From Baffinella frigidus (Eukaryota; Cryptophyceae; Cryptomonadales; Baffinellaceae), in contig MU646697.1 in assembly GCA_026770585.1 (NCBI GenBank), forward strand, positions 359,609 to 380,378: a stretch of DNA of 20,770 bases, written 5' to 3'. The translations under genes and the position numbers were made by a program. The notes beneath the pieces were generated by a model. The model searched no databases, was not told where the DNA came from, and saw nothing but the letters and a program-made list of their open reading frames with translations. This document shows, one piece after another, positions 7,709 through 14,155 of the stretch (the first letter of the stretch is position 1; each line of letters begins with the position of its first letter).

Positions 7709-7990
7709 GAGTGTGGAGCACGAGCTTGCCTTGTCAGTTGGCTAACGTAGCAACTGTTCTATAGAAGGGTGGTAACATGCGTTGAAGGCACCTAGGGTGA
7801 CAGAGCCATAGATAGGAGTGTGGACCACTAGCCAAGCGCAAGATAGCATAAAAGCGCAACGGATTCATGCATGTTCCTGGATTAAATCGGGGCGAATCGG
7901 AGGGAGAGTGTGGACCACTACCTTTCCTTGCATTCGCGAGCGGAGGTTGTGCCTCTCCGAATACCTGTTTGACCGATGTTCACTTTTAAT

Positions 7991-8097
7991 AAAACTTTTA
8001 GTTTTCATGGTGCTAACTAAAAGTTGGTGCAAACTAAAAGTTTTACTCAAAATTGGTGCTACCTAATTTTTTACTAAAAATTTGAGTACCAGTATCA
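7991..8097. repeat. Two adjacent AT-rich hairpins
   Basis: AAAACTTTTAGTTT (7991-8004) pairs with AAACTAAAAGTTTT (8031-8044). ACTCAAAATT (8045) pairs imperfectly with AATTTGAGT (8089-8097). Both loops carry GGTGCTA(A/C)CTAA. This is possibly a foldback element with duplicated interior. Confidence 0.6.
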
Positions 8098-8109
8098 AAT
8101 GTTATCTTT

Positions 8110-8370
8110 TGCCGCCGTCGGAACGCAGATGCCAAAGTCAAACCGTGCAAATGTTCGACAATCACGAATGAAAGTGTTGAACAAGTACGAAACGTACATT
8201 TTGGTAACAAGTTGTACTTGTTAAAAATAGTTTGTAAAAGTAGTTTGCTACAACTTCAAAATATTTTGCCACTCCAAAAACAACTTTTCGCGGGCAGAGA
8301 ATCTTGAAAACAACACTTTCGCGGACAGAGGGCAACAGGTTTCGAGGATCGGACCGTTTCGAGGATCGGA
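8110..8370. other. Unique AT-moderate stretch, no gene seen
   Basis: Small direct repeats occur: ACAACTTTTCGCGGGCAGAG and ACACTTTCGCGGACAGAG, then GGTTTCGAGGATCGGACC and CGTTTCGAGGATCGGACC. No exon could be supported. Confidence 0.5.
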
Positions 8371-8373
8371 CCT

Positions 8374-8580
8374 GGGTTTAGGGCTTAGGGTTTAGGGTTC
8401 AGGGTTCAGGGTTTGGGGTTTAGGGTTTGGGGTTTGGGGTTTGGGGTTTCGGGGTGAGGGTTCAGGGTGTATGGTGTGGGGTTTAGGGTTTAGGCTGTAC
8501 GGTTTCGGGATGAGGGTGTAAGGTGTAGGGTTGAGGGTGTAGGGTGTAGGGTTGAAGGTTGAGGGTCTAGGGTTGAGGGG
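8374..8580 (+). repeat. Interstitial telomere-type array
   Basis: TTTAGGG, TTTGGGG, TTCAGGG, TGTAGGG and TTGAGGG units end at GGGGCGGACC, the donor-side flank of the exon copy at 8586-8629. Confidence 0.93.
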
Positions 8581-8585
8581 CGGAC

Positions 8586-8629
8586 CACGCGTACATGGCC
8601 ACGGCAAGCGCCGCCGCGGAAATAGTCAC
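8586..8629 (-). CDS. Putative exon copy 1, VTISAAALAVAMYAW
   Basis: The acceptor AATATTGCAG ends at 8630. The block reads VTISAAALAVAMYAW, a short hydrophobic helix, before TG|GTCC. Copy 2 at 8754-8811 shares acceptor, core and end, but a 14-bp internal duplication changes its frame. Confidence 0.4.
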
Positions 8630-9480
8630 CTGCAATATTAATTGCAATATTAATTAATGTTAATTATCACATTCGATAAATATTGAGCATCATCAAGATA
8701 TGGAATATTATCGAAATGAGAAATGTTAGGAGAGTGAATGACGGATGGAGGACCAGGCCCGCATGACCACGGCCAGCGCTGCCACGGCCAGCGTGTCTCG
8801 GAGACCGTCCCCTGCAATATTAATTGCCAAATTCAGTATTATGAATTATCAAATTCGATAAATATTCGGCCACGGAGATTGTCACCTGCCACGTCACATG
8901 CAATATTGATTAATATTAATTATCAAATTCGATAAATATTAAGATAAATTTAAAGCAAATATAAAGCATAAGTATTAAGCAAAAATGGACAACGCACTCC
9001 CCCCGTAACCTGCAATATTAATTGCCAAATTCAGTGTTATAAAATCAAATGCCAAATTGATTGTTATATCTCATTGAGAAATGTGAAGACGGTACATCTC
9101 CTGCCACGTCACGTGCAATACTAATTAATATCAATTATCAAATTCGATAAATATGAAGCATCATCAAGTATGGATGCCGCGCCCCCCCCCCCATCACCTG
9201 CAATATTTGTTGCCAAATTCAGTGTCATAATATCAAATGCCAAATTGATTGTTATATCTCATTGAGAAATGTGAAGAAGGTACATCACCTGCGACGTCAC
9301 GTGCCATATTAAATATCGAATTCGAGAAATATCAACTATCAATATGGAATATTAGTGGAACATTATCAAACTCAACAATAACGGGACATGAGCGATGTGC
9401 CACGTCACGTGCAATATTATTAATATGAATTATCAAATTCGACAAATATTGAGTACCATCAAATACGGAATATACTCAGA
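8612..9480. repeat. AT-rich island of alternating palindromic motifs
   Basis: Two short motifs alternate. ATTATCAAATTCGATAAATATT (near 8663, 8847, 8920, 9135, 9310, 9430) is a near-palindrome centred on AATTC. GCCACGTCACGTGCAATA (near 8887, 9101, 9292, 9398) contains CACGT-C-ACGTG. TGCCAAATTCAGT and ATTGTTATATCTCATTGAGAAATG also recur. Unit spacing is roughly 110-200 bp. The block is bracketed by direct repeats GTGAA(T/C)GACGGATGGRGGA at 8734 and 9500. Base composition contrasts sharply with the GC-rich flanks. It is non-coding, and its relation to the exon copies at its left edge suggests intron expansion. Confidence 0.75.
8754..8811 (-). pseudogene. Exon copy 2 (VAALAVVMRAW) with 14-bp duplication
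   Basis: The same AATATTGCAG acceptor and TG|GTCC end as copy 1. The core reads VAALAVVMRAW. A duplicated CGCTGGCCGTGGCAG/CGCTGGCCGTGG makes it 58 bp against 44 bp, so the N-terminal frame (after GGGACGGTCTCC) is shifted. More acceptor-like GCAG|GTGA sites without the core follow near 8885, 9100, 9196 and 9289. Confidence 0.4.
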
Positions 9481-9711
9481 TTAATAAATACTAGGATAGT
9501 GAACGACGGATGGGGGAGTTGTGAGATCTGATCGCTGAACGAAGAGGAATTGCGCACACATCCATACTGTGGAATTCCAAGGCGATTTCGACCGGAACTC
9601 TGGTCGAAATGCCGGAGAATACAACGCCTGTGTACCGATCAGTAGCAAGAAAACAAATGGAGCGATCTGAGATGCCCGAATGGACTGACTCACCGACGGC
9701 ATTATTGCCAA
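9481..9711 (-). other. Possible coding segment with one hydrophobic stretch
   Basis: The minus frame from about 9705 reads MPSVSQSIRASQ, IAPFVFLLLIGTQALY, then a polar tail with WNSTVWMCAQFLFV. The hydrophobic stretch (about residues 16-32 of this frame) could be a membrane helix. The sequence is non-repetitive, but there is no second copy and no clear splice border, and the left end runs into the AT-rich repeats. Confidence 0.25.
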
Positions 9712-9806
9712 AAGCTTTCGCCAGCGGACCCCTTAAAATTCGTAGGAGGGGGGCTCCTACCGTAGGCAATCTGTAGGCTGTAAGTACCTCGCTGGCGAAA
9801 GCTTTT
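9710..9806. mobile_element. Foldback element, arms AAAAGCTTTCGCCAGCG
   Basis: Perfect 17-bp arms 9710-9726 and 9790-9806 flank an interior with GGGGGGCTCCTACCGTAGGCAA. That interior resembles the segments at about 15926-15940 and 16318-16363. It is 97 bp and non-coding. Confidence 0.7.
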
Positions 9807-9951
9807 TGCATGAGCACGATGCGCGTACCACATATTGATTCTTTCCGGCCCTGGAAGAATGAGTCCCCCCTCCCACACATCAAGTGTACGGCACAGGGGG
9901 GCAGTCCATTCCTCTCAAGCTTCTCAGATCGTGCGCTGTGTGTGGAAGGAG

Positions 9952-10022
9952 GGGCTCTCTCTCTCTCCCCCTCTCTCCCTCCCTCCCTCCCTCCCTCTCT
10001 CTCTCTCTCTCTCTCCCTCCCA

Positions 10023-10062
<40 letters not shown>
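9952..10062. repeat. (CT)n / CCCT microsatellite
   Basis: An impure CT tract with CCCT blocks. On the minus strand it would be the GA-rich start of an intron just after the donor at 10079. Confidence 0.95.
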
Positions 10063-10065
<3 letters not shown>

Positions 10066-10079
10066 GGAGGGGAAATGAC

Positions 10080-10124
10080 CTTGAGCGGGAAGAGGGGCAT
10101 CGGACCCATGCTCTCTGTCAACAC
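10080..10124 (-). CDS. Putative 45-bp exon, VLTESMGPMPLFPLK
   Basis: The acceptor CGAAACCCAAACAG ends at 10125 and the donor CTCAAG|GTCATT begins at 10079. The length is exactly 15 codons, VLTESMGPMPLFPLK. A second 5' copy lies at 10331-10349 after CCCTAACAG, where only VLTESM is kept before telomere-type repeat takes over. Both acceptors are formed by telomere-like C-strand sequence. Confidence 0.45.
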
Positions 10125-10137
10125 CTGTTTGGGTTTC

Positions 10138-10239
10138 GAGTTTGGGGTTGAGGGTTTGGGGTTCAGGGTTTGAGGGTTAGGGTTTAGAGTTTGGGGTTCA
10201 GGGTTCAGAGTTTAGGGTTTAGGGTTTAGGGTTTAGGGT

Positions 10240-10289
<50 letters not shown>

Positions 10290-10515
10290 TGGGGTTTAGG
10301 GTTCAGGGTTCAGAGTTTAGGATTTAGGGTCCATGCTCTCTGTCAACACCTGTTAGGGTTCAGGGTGTAGGGTTTAGGGTTTAGGGTTTAGGGTTTAGGG
10401 TTTAGGGTTCAGGGTTCAGAGTTTAGGGTTCAGGGTTTAGAGTTCAGGGTTCAGAGTTTAGGGTTCAGGGTTCAGGGTGTAGGGTTCAGGGGGTGGGTTT
10501 CGGGCGTAGTGTTTG
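10138..10515 (+). repeat. Interstitial telomere-type array with embedded exon fragment
   Basis: TTTAGGG, TTGAGGG and TTCAGGG blocks. TTGAGGG repeats about 7 times near 10230-10285. The fragment CCATGCTCTCTGTCAACACCTG at 10331-10352 copies the exon at 10102-10127, so exon and array were duplicated together. Confidence 0.95.
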
Positions 10516-10565
10516 AGGGCTCAGGTTTTTGTGGTGTGTGCAGGTGCCATCCACTAACAAACTCG

Positions 10566-10660
10566 CCACGCCAGATTGATCGAGGGAAACCGACGCCTTA
10601 TCCACGACAGATCTGTCGTCTTTGACTTAAGAATTCAAGGGATTTCCCCTACATCGGAAA
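10566..10660. mobile_element. Truncated MITE of the CCACGCCAGA family
   Basis: Starts CCACGCCAGATTGATCGAG and matches the 17828-17953 copy through CTTATCCACG, CAGATCTG, TTGACTT and GATTTCCCC. The other terminus is missing and reverse-orientation telomere-type sequence begins there. The centre GACGACAGATCTGTCGTC is a perfect 18-bp palindrome. Confidence 0.65.
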
Positions 10661-10666
10661 ATGAAA

Positions 10667-10960
10667 ACCTCAACCCTAACCCCTAACCCCTAGTCCCTAA
10701 CCCCCCCTAAACCTTAAACCCTAAACCTCCTCACCTCGACGGGCCCACGAACCAAGTAGAGGCCTGCGGGACCAGATCCATCACACCTCACACCCTAATC
10801 CCTACCCCTCAACCCTCAACCCTAAACTCTAAACAGGAAACCCCAAACCCTACACCAGAAACATGAAAACCGGAAACCGGAAACTACACCTGAAACAATT
10901 AAACCCGGAAACCGAAAAGCTATACACCGAAAAGCTAAACCCGAAACCCTGAATCCTACA
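10667..10960 (-). repeat. Telomere-type repeats in reverse orientation, degenerate
   Basis: CCCTAAC/CCCTAAA units and looser ACCCGAAACC/ACCGGAAACC units lie on +. This is the first strand switch, since everything to the left is G-rich on +. It is interrupted by the MDLVP exon copy at 10735-10779. Confidence 0.85.
10735..10779 (-). pseudogene. Frameshifted copy of MDLVPKAYLVRGPVE exon
   Basis: Matches the 10977-11041 block from ATGGATCTGGT to the donor GTCGAG|GTGAGG, but has a 2-bp insertion in GCC(TC)TACTTGG that breaks the shared frame. The donor is consensus-like. The acceptor side is replaced by CCCTAAC-type repeat. Confidence 0.45.
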
Positions 10961-10976
10961 CCGTAAAGCCCTTCAC

Positions 10977-11041
10977 CTCGACTGGCCCGCGAACCAAGTA
11001 GGCCTTCGGCACCAGATCCATGAACCCCGAAAAGAACAGAT
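10977..11041 (-). CDS. Putative 65-bp exon, FFSGFMDLVPKAYLVRGPVE
   Basis: The acceptor CCCTCCCTTTGGAACAG (good pyrimidine tract) ends at 11042 and the donor GTCGAG|GTGAAG begins at 10976. Phase 2 plus 21 codons reads L, then FFSGFMDLVPKAYLVRGPVE. The paralogue at 10735-10779 has GTC/GTG and CAG/AAG changes with the donor kept. It could be the end of a membrane helix and a basic loop. The family is unknown. Confidence 0.45.
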
Positions 11042-11063
11042 CTGTTCCAAAGGGAGGGGGGGG

Positions 11064-11258
11064 GTTAGGGTTCAGGGTTCAGGGTTCAGGGTTTAGGGTT
11101 TAGGGTTTAGGGTTTAGGGTTTAGGGTTCAGGGTTTAGGGTTTAGGGTGTATGGTTTAGGCTGCAGGGTTTAGGGTGTAGGGTTTAGGGTTTAGGGTTTA
11201 GGCTGCAGGGTTTAGGGTTTAGGGTGTAGGGTTAAGGGTTTAGGGTTTAGGGTTTGGG
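11064..11258 (+). repeat. Interstitial telomere-type array
   Basis: TTCAGGG and TTTAGGG runs with TGTAGGG and TGCAGGG variants. It returns to G-rich on + after the switch at 10.67-10.96 kb and ends two bases before a consensus-like minus-strand donor (CAG|GTGAGA at 11270). Confidence 0.95.
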
Positions 11259-11270
11259 GAGGGTTCTCAC

Positions 11271-11297
11271 CTGGAAAGAGGTTCATGTACTCCGGAT
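11271..11297 (-). other. Exon 3' fragment, PEYMNLFP
   Basis: Minus strand reads CCGGAGTACATGAACCTC, then TTTCCAG|GTGAGA, giving PEYMNLFP with a strong donor. It is identical in layout to the end of the 11405-11462 exon, with synonymous CTC/CTT and CCA/CCT. The 5' part is lost into TTTAGGG repeat. Confidence 0.5.
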
Positions 11298-11398
11298 CAG
11301 GGTTTAGGGTTCAGGGTCGAGGGTGCGGGGTCTAGGGTTCAGGGTTTAGGGTTTAGTGTTGAGGGTTTAGGGTTTAAGGTTTGGGGTTTAGGGAGGGT
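11288..11398 (+). repeat. Short telomere-type array between two exon copies
   Basis: TTTAGGG/TTCAGGG units separate the PEYMNLFP fragment from the full exon at 11405-11462. Confidence 0.9.
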
Positions 11399-11404
11399 TT
11401 GCAC

Positions 11405-11462
11405 CAGGAAAAAGCTGCATGTACTCCGGATTCATAAGCATCGGCTTCATCGGATCCACGAA
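11405..11462 (-). CDS. Putative 58-bp exon, FVDPMKPMLMNPEYMQLFP
   Basis: The acceptor ATCGTTTCGCAG ends at 11463 and the donor CCTG|GTGCAA begins at 11404. Nineteen codons plus one base read FVDPMKPMLMNPEYMQLFP. The 5' half is duplicated at 11627-11671 (FVGPMKPMLMDVAP then stop) and the 3' half at 11271-11297. The change pattern keeps amino acids, which argues for coding ancestry. Downstream on minus is an intron of TTTAGGG-type sequence. No domain is recognised. Confidence 0.5.
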
Positions 11463-11463
11463 C

Positions 11464-11735
11464 TGCGAAACGATGCGCTTTCAGGGACGTGACCGCGAAA
11501 AGGTGCGAATACAGGGACGTGACCGCGAAAAGATACGGTTTCGGGCGTGTGAGTGTGCGGCAAACACAGTCACGTCCTTGCAGGTGTGCGGGAAACACAG
11601 TCACGTCCGTGTAGGTGTGCGGAACATCACGGAGCCACGTCCATGAGCATCGGCTTCATCGGGCCCACGAACTGCGAAACGGTGCGCTTTCAGGGACGTG
11701 GCCGTGGAAAGGCGCGATTTCAGGGTCGAGTGGCT
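11464..11735 (-). repeat. GRDCVxRT 31-bp repeats and GAAA-GCG-TTTC dyads
   Basis: Dyads GAAAnGntGCGnTTTCAGG lie near 11466, 11496, 11526, 11673 and 11703. GTGTGCGGSAAACACAGTCACGTCC repeats near 11555 and 11586 in tandem (31 bp) and partly near 11810. On the minus strand these encode GRDCV(C/S)RT, matching GRDWVSRT at 11805-11846 and GRDCVLRT at 6.38 kb. Confidence 0.55.
11627..11671 (-). pseudogene. Exon copy FVGPMKPMLM with early stop
   Basis: The same CGTTTCGCAG acceptor as 11405-11462. Reads FVGPMKPMLMDVAP and then a stop. It diverges from the intact copy after CTCATG. Confidence 0.5.
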
Positions 11736-11804
11736 CGCGGAGCGTGTTGGACACAGTGATCTCGTGTTAGACACACTCAAACTGCGCGTTTTCAGGTGTG
11801 CATG

Positions 11805-11846
11805 TGTGCGGGACACCCAGTCACGTCCGAGAATCGGGTCCACCAA
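11805..11846 (-). other. Exon-like block LVDPILGRDWVSRT
   Basis: The acceptor-like AACCCTGGGCAG ends at 11847. The frame LVDPILGRDWVSRT is shared with the 6.38-kb block and, at its start, with FVDPM at 11462. The acceptor flank is telomere-type C-strand sequence. No donor was identified. Confidence 0.45.
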
Positions 11847-11852
11847 CTGCCC

Positions 11853-12175
11853 AGGGTTGAGGGTTTGGTGTTGCGGGTTAGGGTTGAGGGTTAGGGTTGA
11901 GGGCTGAGGGTTTAGGGTTGAGGGTTAAGGGTTGAGGGTTGAGGGTTGGGGATCGAGGGTTGCGGGTTGCGGGTTGAGGGTTTGGAGTTGCGGATTTGGG
12001 GTTTGGGGTTTGGGGTTGCGGATCGAAGGTTTGGGGTTGCGGGTTGAGGGTTTGGGGTTTGGGGTTGCGGGTTGAGGGTTTGGTGTTTGGGGTTGCGGGT
12101 TGAGGGTTTGGGGTTTGGGGTTTGGGGTTGCGGGTTGCGGGTTGCGGGTTGCGGGTTGCGGGTTGTTAGGGTTGC
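11853..12175 (+). repeat. Interstitial telomere-type array, TTGCGGG/TTTGGGG/TTGAGGG
   Basis: A distinct variant mix: TTGCGGG blocks (five in a row near 12127-12165) alternate with TTTGGGG and TTGAGGG in a higher-order pattern of about 35-50 bp. TTGCGGG dominates only here. Confidence 0.95.
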
Positions 12176-12194
12176 TCGGATTAGTCACCGGCAG

Positions 12195-12274
12195 GTGCAA
12201 ACATTGCCCTGGTTGGTCAACTGTGGTACTCTAGACCCTAAACAATAGACCCTAGACCCGGGCAATGATTGCAC
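12195..12274. repeat. Inverted repeat GTGCAAACATTGCCC / GGGCAATGATTGCAC
   Basis: Fifteen-base arms (14 match) at 12195-12209 and 12260-12274 flank the point where telomere-type repeats flip from G-rich to C-rich on +. Confidence 0.65.
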
Positions 12275-12415
12275 ACAACGGTGGTAGGTACGTGGGACTG
12301 TCTGTGCGACGAGGCTACCCGACACCCTAGACCCTGCACTCTAGTCCCTAGAACCTTGACCTTAAGACCCTGGACCGTAGACCCTAGACCCGAAGTCCTA
12401 GACCCTAACCCAGGT
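12228..12415 (-). repeat. Reverse-orientation degenerate array, CTAGACC type
   Basis: ACCCTAGACC/ACCCTAGAGT units are the C-rich form of TCTAGGG variants, on +. A short unique insert (about 12260-12320) interrupts it. Confidence 0.8.
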
Positions 12416-12425
12416 GTGCATTGAC

Positions 12426-12470
12426 CGTGAAGGCTTGATAGATTTCTCTGGATGTAGAGGCCACCGGGCG
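12426..12470 (-). pseudogene. 3' fragment of PVASTS-IYQ exon (copy 1)
   Basis: Minus strand reads PVASTSREIYQAFT before ACG|GTCAAT. It aligns with the full exon at 12941-13052. The 5' two-thirds are replaced by CT/CA microsatellite. Confidence 0.5.
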
Positions 12471-12474
12471 CGCG

Positions 12475-12665
12475 CCCTCTCTCTCGCTCGCTCCTTTCTC
12501 TCTCACACACACACTCTCACATAGACACACACACACTCCTTCGCTCGCTCTCTCTCTCTCCCCCCCTTCCCCTCTCTCTCGCTCGCTCCTTTCTCTGTCT
12601 CTCTCTCTCACACACACACACACACTCCTTCGCTCGCTCTCTCTCTCCCCCCTCCCCCCCTCTCT
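12475..12665. repeat. CT/CA microsatellite, duplicated block
   Basis: CTCTCTCGCTCGCTCCTTTC with (CA)n and CTCC-TTCGCTCGCTC occurs twice (about 12478-12562 and 12573-12655). Confidence 0.9.
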
Positions 12666-12670
12666 CGAAC

Positions 12671-12715
12671 CTTCAAGCTTTGATAGATCTTCCTGGATGT
12701 AGAGGCCACCGGGCG
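12671..12715 (-). pseudogene. 3' fragment of PVASTS-IYQ exon (copy 2)
   Basis: Reads PVASTSRKIYQSLK before AAG|GTTCGA. It is the same fragment length as copy 1, so copies 1 and 2 derive from one already truncated unit of about 245 bp. Confidence 0.5.
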
Positions 12716-12719
12716 GTGC

Positions 12720-12795
12720 TCAACCCTCACTCCTCACCCCTAAACCCCTAACCCCTAAACCCTTACCCCCAACCCCTGAACCCCTGACCCCTGTA
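12720..12795 (-). repeat. Short reverse-orientation telomere-type array
   Basis: CCCCTAAACCCCTAACCCCTAA on +, immediately before a GGGTGGA minisatellite. Confidence 0.85.
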
Positions 12796-12827
12796 GCGCG
12801 ACTCGCAACCCCTCATGGGTTGCGGGG

Positions 12828-12938
12828 TTTGAGGGTGGGTGGAGGGTGTAGGGTGGGTGGAGGGTGGAGGGTGGGTCGAGGGAGGGTCGAGGGTGGGTCG
12901 AGGGTGGAGGGTCGAGGGAGGTTCGAGGGTGGAGGGTG
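12828..12938 (+). repeat. GGGTGGA / GGGTCGA minisatellite
   Basis: Heptamer-based repeats GGGTGGA and GGGTCGA, possibly an evolved telomere-type block. The C-rich equivalent (CCACCCT) is at 13.99-14.13 and 14.25-14.35 kb. Confidence 0.85.
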
Positions 12939-12940
12939 AC

Positions 12941-13052
12941 CTTCAAGCCTTGATAGATCTCCATGGAGGTAGAGGCCACGGGCAGCGTGGCTGCCCACAG
13001 GCTCGAGAGCGGGAGGATTGTTGCCATCACCAGCCCCTTGATATTCCGCGTT
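12941..13052 (-). CDS. Putative 112-bp exon with membrane helix, ending PVASTSMEIYQGLK
   Basis: The acceptor ACCCTACACTAG ends at 13053 and the donor TTGAAG|GTCACC begins at 12940. Length 1+111 with no stop: TRNIKGLVMATILPLSSLW, then AATLPVASTSMEIYQGLK. Residues about 7-27 form a plausible membrane helix. Two 3' fragments (12426-12470, 12671-12715) keep PVASTSxxIYQ and the GT, which locates the donor independently. The intron sequence upstream of the acceptor is TTTAGGG-type. This is one of the best supported exons here. The protein is unknown. Confidence 0.55.
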
Positions 13053-13250
13053 CTAGTGTAGGGTTTAGGGGTTAGGGTTAAAGGTTAGCCTAAACGCTAA
13101 ACCCAGAACCACAGATGCTCGAGAGGGGGAGAGGTTGGGTTTTAGGGTTTGGGGTTTAGGGTTTAGGGTTTAGGGTCTAGGGTTTGGAGCTTAGGGTTGA
13201 GGGTCTAGGGTTTAGGGTCTAGAGCCTAGGGTTGAGGGTTCAGAGTTTCG
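13053..13250 (+). repeat. Short telomere-type arrays
   Basis: TTTAGGG with TCTAGGG and TTGAGGG variants at 13058-13090 and 13138-13250, with a small inverted-orientation insert near 13085-13110. Confidence 0.85.
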
Positions 13251-13295
13251 GTGGTGGGGTTTTGTCGAGCCGGTTTCATGTGAGGACGCGGACTG

Positions 13296-13423
13296 ACCAC
13301 GCCAGAGGCCTCGAAACATCCACTTTTGACATCTTTCAGGGGAAATCCCCTGGATGCTTAAGTCAACGACGCCAGCTCTGGCGTGGATAAGGCGTCGGTT
13401 TCCCTCGAGCCCTCTGGCGTGGT
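13296..13423. mobile_element. MITE of the CCACGCCAGA family (copy 3)
   Basis: Termini CCACGCCAGAGG and TCTGGCGTGGT. The interior is homologous to the reverse complement of 17828-17953 (CGAAACATCCACT, GACATCTTTCAGGGGAAAT, GTGGATAAGG-GTC). An extra internal CGCCAG-CT-CTGGCGTGG mimics the terminus. TA flanks are lost. Confidence 0.75.
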
Positions 13424-13630
13424 GGGGCAGAGGCAGACCTCGCACCATGCTCTGCCTGCGGACTTGGGACTCTTCTGCTGCTTTCCCACCGGAGGCTACG
13501 TAGCGTGCTCCAGGGTTGACGGTCTGGGTCGGGTAGGGGTGAGGAGTAGTGGCCATGTCCTGAGTCCGTGAATTCACTATAAAATCAGTGAATTGACGCC
13601 AAGTTGAGGCCTGGTGAAATGGCGCAGACG
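13424..13630 (-). other. Unique stretch; weak possible coding segment
   Basis: The minus frame from about 13556 reads MATTPHPYPTQTVNP, GARYVASGG and a basic tail without repeats, after a CTCAG. There is no second copy and the frame runs into the MITE. AATTCACT/AGTGAATT arms at 13571-13594 form a small hairpin. Confidence 0.2.
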
Positions 13631-13764
13631 TATCCCTTAGGTGCCCAGTAGGCTCATACCCCTACGGTCATACGCCCCACGGTCACACGCCCTACGGTAG
13701 GGCCCTAGGACCTGCCTAGGACCTCTTGCTGGTCAATTTTGACCACCTGGCCACTTACGGGATA
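13631..13764. mobile_element. MITE, TIR TCCCTTAGGTGCC (copy D)
   Basis: 134 bp with TATCCCTTAGGTG and CCACTTACGGGATA ends. The interior has CGGTCATACGCCC/CGGTCACACGCCC expansion and CCCTACGGTAGGG. It is longer than A and B owing to this internal duplication and a GGTCAATTTTGACC palindrome (13731-13744). Confidence 0.7.
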
Positions 13765-13787
13765 GCCAGTCGGGATAGGGTGGTGAC

Positions 13788-13818
13788 CACGCTGGCCGAG
13801 TACGGAATGGCAAGGGGG
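13788..13818 (-). other. Conserved block PLAIPYSAS (copy 1; copy 2 at 14366-14394)
   Basis: Minus strand CCCTTGCCATTCCGTA(C/T)TC is found at both places, reading PLAIPYSAS. Copy 2 lies directly after the donor of the 14396-14538 exon, so it may be intron sequence conserved by duplication. Confidence 0.35.
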
Positions 13819-13832
13819 CGCGTCCTACCTTA

Positions 13833-13968
13833 ATCTCCACAAAATCATTGATTAAATTATTAATTAACCAAATTTTGCTACACGGTTGGGACATACTAGT
13901 AATAGTGAAGCATTTGCGTAGTAAATTTCGTTGCGCCAAAAGCAATTAATCAATGGTTTTGCGGAGAT
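13833..13968. mobile_element. AT-rich foldback element, arms ATCTCCRCAAAAYCATTGATTAA
   Basis: Arms 13833-13855 and 13946-13968 pair 21 of 23 bases. The interior is AT-rich and non-coding. It is 136 bp in all. Confidence 0.7.
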
Positions 13969-13994
13969 GGACCTGGGAGCGTAGCCGGATCCTG

Positions 13995-14130
13995 CACCCC
14001 TCTACCCACCCTCTACTTACCACCCTCCCCCCTCCCTCGACTTTCGACCCTCCACCCTCTACTCAACCTCCACTCACCACCCTCCACCCTCCACCCTCCA
14101 CCCTCCACCCTCCGCCTTCCCTCCACCCTC
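13995..14130 (-). repeat. CCACCCT minisatellite
   Basis: Heptamer CCACCCT (complement of GGGTGG A) with variants. The same repeat returns at 14254-14345 between two exon copies. Confidence 0.9.
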
Positions 14131-14155
14131 CCTAACTCCTGACCCCAGCACAAAC

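Larger units (their letters stand above)
7312..7932 (-). repeat. Six-copy dispersed unit GAGTGTGGASCAC
   Basis: AGTGTGGA(G/C)CAC occurs near 7316, 7487, 7613, 7710, 7817 and 7906. Some copies extend further: CCTTGCCTTG after it, GGGGC(G/A)AATCGGA before it. On the minus strand several read CAAGGCAAG|GTCGTG or GGAAAG|GTAGTG, a donor-like junction, but others lack GT. Spacing is irregular (about 90-170 bp) because unrelated insertions sit between copies. Confidence 0.6.

Noticed and set aside
7818-8066. Pair of overlapping ORFs on both strands at about 7.8-8.05 kb
   Set aside because: They read through GAGTGTGGA repeats and an AT-rich hairpin. No splice borders or peptide conservation.
8887-9430. 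Yeast-type point centromere (CDEI-CDEII-CDEIII)
   Set aside because: The (A/G)TCAC(A/G)TG sites fit CDEI and AT-rich DNA follows, but nothing resembling CDEIII was found and the motif is repeated many times. Kept only as a weak analogy.
13570-13594. TATA box (CTATAAAAT) as a promoter
   Set aside because: It is the loop of a small hairpin with no downstream gene start.
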